Assembly (NCBI GenBank): GCA_002422725.1
Contig: DITE01000034.1
Location: 1 to 24,646, forward strand
Direction: 5' to 3'
Source of the DNA: Bacteroidales bacterium UBA6192
Lineage (GTDB): Bacteria > Bacteroidota > Bacteroidia > Bacteroidales > F082
DNA length: 24,646 nt
Shown: piece after piece, positions 1-7,645 of the stretch
Layout of the letters: the number at the start of each line of letters is the position of its first letter
Position numbering within the stretch: the stretch's first letter is position 1
Notes under the pieces: model-generated
Told to the model about the DNA's origin: nothing
Database searches by the model: none
Seen by the model: only the letters and a program-made list of their open reading frames with translations
Program-made: the position numbers and the translations under genes

Positions 1-45
1 GTCAACGCTATTCAGGCATTGACACCCACTCAACCAGTAACCAGA

Positions 46-66
46 AACAAGGAACAAGGAACAAGG
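46..66. repeat. Short tandem repeat, 3 x AACAAGG
   Basis: Three exact head-to-tail copies of the 7-mer AACAAGG are followed by the related AACCAGAACC. The stretch lies in non-coding DNA upstream of the first gene. It looks like simple slippage sequence and I see no function in it. Confidence 0.7.
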
Positions 67-146
67 AACCAGAACCCCATCCACAAATCAACAACTTTGA
101 GTATAGAATCTTTGACTTTCCCCAAAAAAAAATTGACCCTAAAGTA

Positions 147-177
147 TTGCAGCCTTTGTTGTTATATCCTATCTTTG
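147..177 (+). promoter_or_regulatory. Bacteroidota-type promoter of the T9SS protein
   Basis: A TTGC box at 147-150 lies 19 bases upstream of TATCTTTG at 170-177. The second box is a perfect match to the Bacteroidota -7 consensus TAnnTTTG. Transcription would start near 184, leaving a leader of roughly 45 to 80 nt depending on the start codon. The two boxes and their spacing are read directly; promoter activity is inferred. Confidence 0.6.
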
Positions 178-229
178 ATGCGAAGAATCAAACCAAATAG
201 CTTGGCAAGCAATAAACAAAACCAAGATT

Positions 230-2749
230 ATGAAAACACAAACAAACCCGAAGAGATCATTGATGAAAACACAATTGTCTTTACTGATCGTATTTGTGTT
301 ATTATTAGCGAATTGCATGCAGGTTAAAGCTCAAGGACCTGAGGATAGCAATTCCAGGTATGGCCAATTACAAGTATTTGTTTATGTGTGCGATAATGAA
401 CCGGTTTCAGGAGCAGTTGTCAGACTAACTTGCATAAAAGATCCCACCTATATCCTACAAGATACTACTGTGGATGGTTATGTAGAATTTGGCAGTGATG
501 AATTTCGTTCTTTTCACGTAAGGATTTGGAAGGAAGGACATGTTGAATTAGATGATTTTGTAACATTCGGAGGTGAGGGATTAGTTCAATACGATGCTCC
601 ACTTTTAAGGATTACATACAAACCAATGGGCTTTCGTGTTGATCCCAAATCATCAACAGCAACCTGGAAAAAACCACGAATTAATCTGTTGGAACAAGAT
701 TTTGAGGGTGGACAGTTTCCACCATACGGTTGGACTGTAAACGACACAGCCGGTTTTTTCCATAGCTGCGCTGATAGTATCCAACCATTACCTGTTCCAC
801 CAAATGACGGTTGTTTTGCCGTATCACATGCAAATTTTGGTGGCGGTACATCAAAAGATTCGGATCTTTCATACCTTATAACCCCTTCCGTCAATTTGCC
901 GTACCAAAATAACCAAACACTTTCGTTTGAGTATTATCATAGATCTTTATATGGTAATCTTAGTTACGTTTTATACAGTATCGATAATGGTGAGAACTGG
1001 GACATATTAAACATGCTTGCGCCAACCTCCACCTGGCATCAGATGGATATAGACCTGACCTATATCGTTGGGCCTGATGGGGCTTCAAATGTCAAATTTT
1101 TGTTTCTTAACGAAGATGGCAACTACCAATCCCCACTTGCTGTTGATAATATTCAAATACACAGTGGTTTTGCTGAATCAACCGGGTACAAGCTTTATCT
1201 GGACGACCAGCTCGTTGCTGAGTTAGATTCAACGGAAAGGAGTTACACTTTTGAAAACCTTATATTCAATCAGGAATATGAAGCTGAACTGGTAACATAC
1301 TACAATTGTCAATATTCGGACACGGTTTATTTTACCTGGGTTTCAGACTATCTTCCTCCGGTTAGGGAAGCAATCTTGGAATACTCAACAGGTGAGGAGG
1401 ATGTGATGTTGACCTGGAAACCACCTGTCTCAATTGAAGGAGGCGATACTCCTGAAGGTTTAATTGGGTTTATGGTCTACCGAAATAATATCATTGCTGA
1501 CAGCATCCCATACGAAGGGCAGGGGATAGATGAAGTTTTTGGCTTTCAGGATGAAGGGCTTGTGCCCGGCACTTACAATTATTGGGTAAGAGCAGTCTAT
1601 GATGTAAGCAGTTATGGGATTCCGGGAGAGTATAGAGAATCCATTTCTCCTGATTCATTGGAAACCTATGTCGCTTATGGCCACCCCATACCATTCTTCG
1701 AAAGTTTCGACAGCTTTGAAACAAATGCATGGACTGTAACAGATACCAATTGGGCAATAGGCGAGGATGAGGGAACTCAGGGCACAGTGGCTCGTTTTAG
1801 CGGACTTCCCATGTTACAGCGAGATTCCTATTTGAATAGTTACTACCTGAATTCGTTTGGATTGACAGAAGGTAAACTTTATCTGAGTTATGACGTCAAA
1901 CTCAACGATATAGTGGAAACCAAAACAGAAAAAATTGAATTTCAAATGCATGTTGGAAACAACCCATACACACTCCAATACTTTTACAACGAGGGTAGTT
2001 TCGATTGGACAAATATAAAAACTGATATTACCCATCTTGCATTGGGAAAAGCTTTTCAGCTAAAGATAATGGCAGGATGCCTGATCTCAACGAATATTGA
2101 TTCCTGGTTGGTCGATAATATATCTGTAGACAGAATATGCCAGCCTCCTACGGAACTTTCGACCAGCAACTCGCACATTGGAAACCATTTGCACTGGAAA
2201 CTCGGTGAGCTATGGACAAGTGCGTCCGACTCTCCCCATCATTATAACATTTACCGAAGTGAAAATGATGACGACTTTCAACTTATTGATCAGGTGAGCA
2301 ACAGTGAGAATACAATAAACTATACCGATCCGGAAAGTAATGGATTGGAAATCGGTTCTACGTATTGCTATAAGGTTACATCGGTATGGATGAGTGAAAC
2401 CGACGAATGTGAATCCCCATTTGCAGAAGCTGCCGATATTTTTGGTGGGAAGGATAAGCAAATTTCAGACGACAAGGTTTGCATCGTGTTTACACTTGAA
2501 ACGGAAATCACAAATGATGTTTGGCACATTTATCCTAATCCTGCAAAAAGTCAGCTTTGGGTATCTGGTAGTAAACCGATAAGTGAACTCCTGATCTACA
2601 ACTCACTCGGTAAAAAGGTCAAAGCCATAACAAGCAGGAATAAAACCTTGCCAATTCTGATTGAAACTGGTGGTTTGAATGGTATCTATTACCTGCATCT
2701 CATGAGTGATTCAGGTATTTCTATACGTAAGGTTGTCATTACAGATTAA
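230..2749 (+). CDS. T9SS-exported multidomain surface protein (choice-of-anchor J / fibronectin III)
   Basis: Predicted secreted or surface-attached protein of 839 aa. An N-terminal signal peptide ends in a VKA-Q type site near residue 35. The apparent LANC is not a good lipobox, so signal peptidase I cleavage is more likely. An ATG at 263 (residue 12) gives a more compact signal peptide and may be the true start. Residues ~155-310 and ~488-630 resemble two choice-of-anchor J (MAM-like, jelly-roll) domains: each starts with an F(E/D)xF-like segment and ends with an 'L(A/V)DNI' strand. Fibronectin III-like segments lie at ~320-480 and ~632-735. The C-terminus from about residue 764 (IYPNPA, then GLNGIYYLHL and a basic last strand) is a T9SS type A sorting domain, which directs outer-membrane passage and surface attachment. 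No catalytic motif is visible, so adhesion or binding is an inference. The gene appears monocistronic, with its own promoter. Confidence 0.85.
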   Translation: MKTQTNPKRSLMKTQLSLLIVFVLLLANCMQVKAQGPEDSNSRYGQLQVFVYVCDNEPVSGAVVRLTCIKDPTYILQDTTVDGYVEFGSDEFRSFHVRIWKEGHVELDDFVTFGGEGLVQYDAPLLRITYKPMGFRVDPKSSTATWKKPRINLLEQDFEGGQFPPYGWTVNDTAGFFHSCADSIQPLPVPPNDGCFAVSHANFGGGTSKDSDLSYLITPSVNLPYQNNQTLSFEYYHRSLYGNLSYVLYSIDNGENWDILNMLAPTSTWHQMDIDLTYIVGPDGASNVKFLFLNEDGNYQSPLAVDNIQIHSGFAESTGYKLYLDDQLVAELDSTERSYTFENLIFNQEYEAELVTYYNCQYSDTVYFTWVSDYLPPVREAILEYSTGEEDVMLTWKPPVSIEGGDTPEGLIGFMVYRNNIIADSIPYEGQGIDEVFGFQDEGLVPGTYNYWVRAVYDVSSYGIPGEYRESISPDSLETYVAYGHPIPFFESFDSFETNAWTVTDTNWAIGEDEGTQGTVARFSGLPMLQRDSYLNSYYLNSFGLTEGKLYLSYDVKLNDIVETKTEKIEFQMHVGNNPYTLQYFYNEGSFDWTNIKTDITHLALGKAFQLKIMAGCLISTNIDSWLVDNISVDRICQPPTELSTSNSHIGNHLHWKLGELWTSASDSPHHYNIYRSENDDDFQLIDQVSNSENTINYTDPESNGLEIGSTYCYKVTSVWMSETDECESPFAEAADIFGGKDKQISDDKVCIVFTLETEITNDVWHIYPNPAKSQLWVSGSKPISELLIYNSLGKKVKAITSRNKTLPILIETGGLNGIYYLHLMSDSGISIRKVVITD

Positions 2750-2797
2750 TCTGCTATTAACTAAAGAAATAGCATCAACCATCTGATTTATAAATCG

Positions 2798-3463
2798 TTG
2801 GTCGAAAACGAAACTATTGAAGGGTTTCAAGGAATCGGCCAGGCCGATTTTGTATATTTGTCCCATAAAAAACTTGCTGTGTACTGGTCAGAAATAAAAG
2901 AAAAAATTTCGGATAAGGTTATTGGGATTGCCGGATGCGGTGGTCTTGGTTCAAATGCTGCCATGGCGCTGGCGCGTGTTGGCATTAAACATTTTGTTCT
3001 GGTCGATTTCGACCTGATCGATGAATCAAACCTCAACCGACAGTATTTCTTTAGGCATCAGCTTGGTAAGAAGAAAGTTCATGAGCTGGCAGTCAATATG
3101 TTGGCGGTGAATCCGGATATACATATCCAGTGTCATGATACCAGGCTTGAACCAGAGTCAGTTCAACAAATTTTTAATCAATGCCACCTCATTATCGAAG
3201 CATTTGATACAGCTGAAGCGAAGCAGATGCTTGCCGAAACTGTGATATCATTGTGGCCTGGCAAACCGCTCATCATGGGAATAGGCATGGCGGGAGTGGG
3301 AGGCTACGGGCTTATTAAACAAGTGCAATGGGACGGTCAGGTGTATGTGTGTGGCGACCTGATAACTGAAATAGCAGAAAATGAGCCACCGTTGGCACCC
3401 CGGGTAGGTATTGTGGCCAATATGCAAGCAAACCTTGCGTTGGAATTGTTATTAAAACTATAA
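2798..3463 (+). CDS. thiF: ThiF-family (family 2) sulfur-carrier adenylyltransferase
   Basis: E1-like enzyme of 221 aa that would adenylate the C-terminal glycine of a ThiS-type carrier so that it can accept sulfur. The Rossmann nucleotide loop GCGGLGSN and the following VDFDLIDESNLNRQ are the standard ThiF/MoeB/E1 motifs, with the catalytic Arg of NRQ. The short length and the lack of paired CxxC zinc motifs fit the compact 'family 2' ThiF seen beside ThiS in anaerobes rather than long MoeB-like ThiF. The start is TTG at 2798; the frame opens only at 2765 and contains no ATG before the conserved core. The next gene, 10 nt downstream, encodes the likely partner ThiS. No thiC, thiG, thiH or thiE is nearby, so the pathway is inferred from the pair alone. 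Confidence 0.85.
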   Translation: MVENETIEGFQGIGQADFVYLSHKKLAVYWSEIKEKISDKVIGIAGCGGLGSNAAMALARVGIKHFVLVDFDLIDESNLNRQYFFRHQLGKKKVHELAVNMLAVNPDIHIQCHDTRLEPESVQQIFNQCHLIIEAFDTAEAKQMLAETVISLWPGKPLIMGIGMAGVGGYGLIKQVQWDGQVYVCGDLITEIAENEPPLAPRVGIVANMQANLALELLLKL

Positions 3464-3473
3464 TTCATGTAGG

Positions 3474-3677
3474 ATGAACATCATTTTGAATAATACACCC
3501 GAATCAATTGAGGCCGAGGGCCTGAGCGTTAACGAGCTAATCCGGTATAAGAATTTTACGTTCAGGTTGCTGGTTACCAAGGTGAACGACCAATTGGTGC
3601 GAACCGACGAAAGAGATAATGTTATCGTGAATGAAGGCGATAATGTTCAGATTTTGCATCTGATTTCGGGAGGGTGA
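3474..3677 (+). CDS. thiS: Sulfur carrier protein ThiS
   Basis: Ubiquitin-fold sulfur carrier of 67 aa. It ends in HLISGG, the conserved ThiS tail whose terminal Gly-Gly is adenylated and thiocarboxylated. The length is normal for ThiS. The central VNDQLV and late EGDNVQILHLISGG strands match the family. The ATG follows thiF by 10 nt with AGG directly before it, so the two are almost certainly co-transcribed. Known role: sulfur donation to thiazole synthesis through ThiG. A different sulfur-transfer use is possible because no thiazole synthase is in the window. Confidence 0.9.
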   Translation: MNIILNNTPESIEAEGLSVNELIRYKNFTFRLLVTKVNDQLVRTDERDNVIVNEGDNVQILHLISGG

Positions 3678-3697
3678 TGACTTCTTTCTGAACTTAA

Positions 3698-4441
3698 TTA
3701 TAGGATACCGTTTTTCACAATAATAAGGCTCGAGTTTCTGTCGGGCATCAATACAGGAGTTTCCGGTATTTTTTGCAGGAAGGCATCAACGGCGTTCATC
3801 AAGCCGGGCCATTTTGGATTGTAATCGTGCACAATCATTACCCCACCCGGTGCTAGTAGCGGGTAGAACCAGTTAAGTCCTTCGGCTGTCGGTTTTTCAA
3901 GATCAACATCAATGGTTACAAGTGCAAAAACAGGTGGGTTAATCAGGCTCAGGGCTGTTTCGCTGAAATTCCCCTGATGGTAGATGATGTTGGCATGTTC
4001 GCCTAATTTTGTTTTGACAAACTCAAGGCTGGTATCAGCAAAGTTAGCGGAAGTATAGGAGGCAGCTTCTCCGGTTTCAAGGCGCAGGTCTTCCTGACGA
4101 AATCCACGAAAAGTATCGAACAGGTGCAATTCACGCTCTGGCGACAGATGGTGCAGCAATTCAGCAGTTTGCCCGCGGTAAACACCAAGCTCGGCCATTG
4201 CGCCCGGCACTTTATCTTCATCCAGACGGTTAAGTTGTAACCAGAAAATCATAAAACGGTCTTTGTCAGGATAAGTCCTGTAGACTTTCCGAAGTTTTTG
4301 GGGAATCCGGTCTGCTTTTAACAAAGCGACCCACAATGCAGGCTTGCGATCACTCCCTTTTGACCAGTCGTAAACATAGTAGATCGCTGATAGGATGATT
4401 ATTAATACGAAAAGGCCGTTCAGGATTTCATAGTAGCTCAT
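3698..4441 (-). CDS. Membrane-anchored TylF/macrocin-like class I SAM methyltransferase
   Basis: A protein of 247 aa with one N-terminal membrane helix (residues ~8-24) followed by a cytoplasmic methyltransferase domain. The SAM-binding motif AELGVYRGQTA is at 83-93. An acidic FDTFRGF follows at 111-117, then TIDVDLEKPT and GGVMIVHDY, which in TylF-type enzymes bind the metal ion and substrate. The family O-methylates sugars or other hydroxylated substrates. The substrate here is unknown, because no biosynthetic cluster surrounds the gene. It is convergent with thiS, with only about 20 nt between the stop codons. The membrane anchor is unusual for soluble TylF enzymes and suggests a lipid-linked or envelope substrate (inference). 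Confidence 0.75.
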   Translation of the reverse strand: MSYYEILNGLFVLIIILSAIYYVYDWSKGSDRKPALWVALLKADRIPQKLRKVYRTYPDKDRFMIFWLQLNRLDEDKVPGAMAELGVYRGQTAELLHHLSPERELHLFDTFRGFRQEDLRLETGEAASYTSANFADTSLEFVKTKLGEHANIIYHQGNFSETALSLINPPVFALVTIDVDLEKPTAEGLNWFYPLLAPGGVMIVHDYNPKWPGLMNAVDAFLQKIPETPVLMPDRNSSLIIVKNGIL

Positions 4442-4563
4442 TGTGCAGTCATTAATTTCATGGCGAATTTAGACAGAGTTCATTAATGTGCATTTGTTTT
4501 TTCGTAGTTCGACCGGATATTTTTACGATTTAACTGAAACTTAAAAAAAAGATTTGCAGCTTA

Positions 4564-4593
4564 TTTGGAGAAATCATTTTAGTTGTATATTTG
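4564..4593 (+). promoter_or_regulatory. Probable tRNA-Val promoter
   Basis: TATATTTG at 4586-4593 is a perfect match to the TAnnTTTG -7 box. TTTG at 4564-4567 is a fitting -33 box, with an 18-nt spacer. The tRNA begins about 36 nt downstream. Confidence 0.5.
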
Positions 4594-4629
4594 CAACCTC
4601 ATTTGAATTGCCTCTTGGCAAAACCAATT

Positions 4630-4704
4630 GGGAGCTTAGCTCAGCTGGTTCAGAGCATCTGCCTTACAAGCAGAGGGTCACTGGTTCGAATCCAGTAGCT
4701 CCCA
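4630..4704 (+). tRNA. tRNA-Val (anticodon UAC)
   Basis: A complete cloverleaf of 75 nt. The acceptor stem is GGGAGCT with AGCTCCC. The D stem starts GCTC. The anticodon stem TCTGC/GCAGA encloses loop CTTACAA, so the anticodon is TAC. The T arm is ACTGG-TTCGAAT-CCAGT. The discriminator base is A and the CCA end is not encoded. Confidence 0.95.
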
Positions 4705-4712
4705 CAACAACG

Positions 4713-4746
4713 AAAAGTCACCCCAAAAAGGTGACTTTTGTTATTT
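4713..4746 (+). terminator. Rho-independent terminator after tRNA-Val
   Basis: A perfect 10-bp stem AAAAGTCACC / GGTGACTTTT with a 7-nt loop (4713-4739) is followed by a T-rich tail. It starts 9 nt after the tRNA, so the tRNA is probably a single-gene transcript. Confidence 0.8.
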
Positions 4747-4873
4747 TATGCCGTGCATGACGCATAACCCACCACTTTGATTCCGAATCAGCACCAGCCT
4801 GGGGGATACCATCATTATCTAGTTTAATAATAAAACTGGTAGTTTAACTCATTGACATACAATATATAGGTTA

Positions 4874-4911
4874 AATAAAATAGTAATAGCACAACAGAAT
4901 AAAATAGTAAT
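4874..4911. repeat. 14-bp direct repeat in the inter-tRNA spacer
   Basis: AATAAAATAGTAAT occurs at 4874-4887 and again at 4898-4911. The stretch from 4747 to 5005 is otherwise AT-rich and I see no gene in it. Confidence 0.5.
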
Positions 4912-5005
4912 TGTAGTGCATGGGATTCAGGTTCTTCTTTTTTTTCACTCCGAATACCACTGATTACCTTATCGAAGTAGCCCTGTCAACTTCATGCTGA
5001 ATTTG

Positions 5006-5035
5006 CAAAAAAAATGAGCACTCTTTATAGAGCGC
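5006..5035 (-). terminator. Terminator after tRNA-Gly
   Basis: On the minus strand a 7-bp stem GCGCTCT/AGAGTGC (one G-U pair, 4-nt loop) is followed within 3 nt by eight T residues (5007-5014). It lies about 24 nt after the 3' end of tRNA-Gly. Confidence 0.7.
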
Positions 5036-5058
5036 CCATTACCATTGATTTTCAATTG

Positions 5059-5130
5059 AGCGGGCAATGGGGGTCGAACCCACGGCCCTCAGCTTGGGAA
5101 GCTGATGCTCTACCACTGAGCTATGCCCGC
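5059..5130 (-). tRNA. tRNA-Gly (anticodon CCC)
   Basis: A 72-nt cloverleaf on the minus strand. The acceptor stem is GCGGGCA with TGCCCGC and the discriminator is U. The anticodon stem TCAGC/GCTGA encloses loop TTCCCAA, so the anticodon is CCC. The T arm has the usual GGTTCGA. The CCA end is not encoded. Confidence 0.93.
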
Positions 5131-5143
5131 GACTTTAAGAGTG

Positions 5144-5151
5144 CAAAAATA
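5144..5151 (-). promoter_or_regulatory. -7 box of tRNA-Gly promoter
   Basis: On the minus strand TATTTTTG matches TAnnTTTG and lies 13 nt upstream of the tRNA. The expected -33 box is weak, so this is only a half-supported promoter. Confidence 0.4.
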
Positions 5152-5246
5152 CCACTTTTAGTGTTAGTTAATACCGATTTTTTATGCTGAATTTTCTCCA
5201 TAAATCGCCTTTTACCATGAAACCATGTTGAATAGAGGTAAATTGT

Positions 5247-5254
5247 TAACTTTG
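5247..5254 (+). promoter_or_regulatory. -7 box upstream of tamL
   Basis: TAACTTTG matches TAnnTTTG. Transcription would begin near 5261, only about 14 nt before the TTG start codon. This favours that start over any further upstream. A -33 TTG at 5228-5230 has a short spacer (16 nt), so the call is tentative. Confidence 0.35.
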
Positions 5255-5274
5255 TTCATCAATTCCTGATTAAC

Positions 5275-7644
5275 TTGAAGACAGGGCTATTTTCTCAACT
5301 AATTGTTGTTACGGTTATTACTGTGTTGCTTGCATCCTGCACAGCCACCCGGCTTGTGCCTGAAGGGAAACATCTGCTTCATAAAAGTGAGATCAGCATT
5401 CAGGGAAAACCTGAGGGGTTTACTAAATCTAACCTTTCAGCTCTCGAATCACAGAAGCCAAACCGAAGTATTCTGGGCAGCAGACCTCAACTCTGGGTAT
5501 ATTATAAAACTGTCGGAAAATCGAATCGGCGCTTCTGGAGATGGATCAACGAAAATATGGGTAAGCCCCCAGTTTATGCTAATGAGGCCATGGCAAAAAA
5601 TTCTGCTGAGCAGATGAGCAGGTATCTTGTGAATGTGGGTTATTACAATGCTCAGGTAAGCTATTCCCTCACTACTGAACGAAAACTGGCTCGCTTATTT
5701 TTTCCGGTTACGCCATCCTGGCCCTACCGTATCAATAACATTGAGTTGAATATCCCCGATACATCGCTTGCTGCAACAATCAAGGAGGTTAGTCAGCATT
5801 CTTTGATTAAAGAAGGTGACATTCTAAATATGTATGTGCTTGACAATGAAAGAGACAGGATTACTGAATATTTGAGAAACATCGGATATTATTATTTCTC
5901 AAGGGATTATATTTATTTTGAAGTTGATACCAATCTTTTAAAGAAAGAAGCAAAATTGATTCTGAATGTTGCCAATCAGGTTAACGCACAGGGTGTTTTT
6001 GGCGACTCTTTAAACACCAGAACTCACCGCAGGTATTTTATCAACAGGGTGAATGTTCATCCGGCAACTATGCCTTTTACCATTCAGGCATTCAGTGCAT
6101 CCGACACCATAAGGAAGGAATACAGACCTTCGAAGAATGAACCACTTTCGGTCTATTATTTTTATTTTCAGGGCGACCCGCGGATCAGAACTTCTATCTT
6201 TCCTCCCCTGATACAGATAAAAAACAATGAACCTTACAGCATTCAAAAAGTAAGACAAACATATAGGGCTTTGTCTCATCTCCGTATTTATCAGGCGACA
6301 AAAATTTCGTTTGATACCATGGTTGATAGAAGCGGCCTGACAGATACTACCAGAAATTGGCTCGACTGCAATATCAGTCTTCAACGGGCACAATCCATGT
6401 CGTATGGTTTTGACCTTGAAGGAACCAATTCAGGTGGTGATCTGGGAGTTCGTGGGAGTCTGGTTTTTACCCACAAGAACTTATTTAAAGGAGCCGAGGT
6501 GTTCCGATTTAGAATTAATGGTGGTTTTGAAGCTCAGCAAATTGCTGCCGGACTTGTTGATCAATCAGATCAAAACATCATTAGTATTTTCAACACAACC
6601 GAAATAGGTGCAGATGCCAATATACTCTTTCCACGATTCCTTAGCCCAATTACCTTGCGAAAGTTTAAGCGTGAATATCAGCCAAAAACGAATCTGAATA
6701 TCGGTTACAGTGCGCAGAACCGACCAAGTTACAGCCGTACACTTTCCAAAGCTTCTTTTGGATACGATTGGATGTCGAGCAATACAATAAGTCATATTTT
6801 CACACCCATTAACCTGAATAGCGTCAAGGTGAATCCCTCTCCCGAATTTCAGGCTCTTCTGGATGATATCACCAATCAACGTATCAAAGAGCAATATTCG
6901 AACTATCTGGTCTTCGGACTTAAATATAGCTTCATATATAACAATCAAAATATTAACAAATTAAATGATTTTTTCTACTTCAGGGTAAACTTTGAGAGCT
7001 CAGGCAATTTGCTCAATTTGTTTAACAACACATCATTTGCAACAAATAATGGCAGTTACTCCGAGTTGTTTGGCATCCGGTATGCTCAGTTTGCCCGCAC
7101 CGATATTGATTTTCGGTACTACCGACAATTGAAAAAAGATACCCGATTGGTTTTAAGAACAATACTTGGATTAGGGTTGCCCTACGGAAACTCACGTGAT
7201 CTGCCTTTCGAGCGCAGTTTCTATGCTGGCGGGTCGAACGGGATGCGTGGCTGGACCTTCAGGGGGCTCGGGCCGGGAGAGTTTCAAAGCAATTCTATCC
7301 AGATTGAAAGAATCGGTGATATACAAATGGAGGCAAGTGCTGAATATCGTTTCCCGATTTACAGCTTTTTAAATGGTGCATTTTTTGCCGATTTGGGAAA
7401 TATTTGGACATTGAAGCCTGTGGATTATCTTCCGGGAGGTGATTTCAGGCTCGATAGTTTCTACAAGCAGTTTGGTTTTGATGCCGGTTTGGGTTTTCGT
7501 TTCGATTTTTCATTTTTCATTTTCCGGCTCGATGCGGCAGTTCCACTCCACGATCCATCCAAATCTGAAGGCAACAGATGGGTTGCCGGCAAATTACAAC
7601 TGGGCGATTCCAACTGGCAGATCGGTATAGGATATCCTTTTTAA
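5275..7644 (+). CDS. tamL: TamL-type outer-membrane assembly lipoprotein (BamA/TamA superfamily)
   Basis: Omp85-superfamily protein of 789 aa. An N-terminal lipoprotein signal ends in LLASC with the lipidated Cys at residue 22. Residues ~30-330 form a POTRA-like periplasmic region; the opening TRLVPEGKHLL and the later PPVYANEA segment are typical of the Bacteroidota TamL group. Residues ~370-789 form a 16-strand-type beta-barrel. It contains the loop-6 motif GSNGMRGW near residue 651 and ends in an aromatic-terminated strand (GIGYPF). Known role of the superfamily: inserting proteins into the outer membrane, with TamL working with an inner-membrane TamB. No tamB is adjacent here, although the two genes are often neighbours. 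The start codon is TTG at 5275; no ATG lies between the upstream stop at 5239 and the signal peptide. The next gene begins 1 nt after the stop. Confidence 0.85.
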   Translation: MKTGLFSQLIVVTVITVLLASCTATRLVPEGKHLLHKSEISIQGKPEGFTKSNLSALESQKPNRSILGSRPQLWVYYKTVGKSNRRFWRWINENMGKPPVYANEAMAKNSAEQMSRYLVNVGYYNAQVSYSLTTERKLARLFFPVTPSWPYRINNIELNIPDTSLAATIKEVSQHSLIKEGDILNMYVLDNERDRITEYLRNIGYYYFSRDYIYFEVDTNLLKKEAKLILNVANQVNAQGVFGDSLNTRTHRRYFINRVNVHPATMPFTIQAFSASDTIRKEYRPSKNEPLSVYYFYFQGDPRIRTSIFPPLIQIKNNEPYSIQKVRQTYRALSHLRIYQATKISFDTMVDRSGLTDTTRNWLDCNISLQRAQSMSYGFDLEGTNSGGDLGVRGSLVFTHKNLFKGAEVFRFRINGGFEAQQIAAGLVDQSDQNIISIFNTTEIGADANILFPRFLSPITLRKFKREYQPKTNLNIGYSAQNRPSYSRTLSKASFGYDWMSSNTISHIFTPINLNSVKVNPSPEFQALLDDITNQRIKEQYSNYLVFGLKYSFIYNNQNINKLNDFFYFRVNFESSGNLLNLFNNTSFATNNGSYSELFGIRYAQFARTDIDFRYYRQLKKDTRLVLRTILGLGLPYGNSRDLPFERSFYAGGSNGMRGWTFRGLGPGEFQSNSIQIERIGDIQMEASAEYRFPIYSFLNGAFFADLGNIWTLKPVDYLPGGDFRLDSFYKQFGFDAGLGFRFDFSFFIFRLDAAVPLHDPSKSEGNRWVAGKLQLGDSNWQIGIGYPF

Positions 7645-7645
7645 T

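Noticed and set aside
19..327. 102-codon open frame at the left edge
   Set aside because: It starts before the predicted promoter at 147-177, covers the tandem repeat and runs into the signal peptide region of the real gene in another frame.
4554..4760. 68-codon open frame over tRNA-Val
   Set aside because: It is the tRNA gene and its terminator read as protein.
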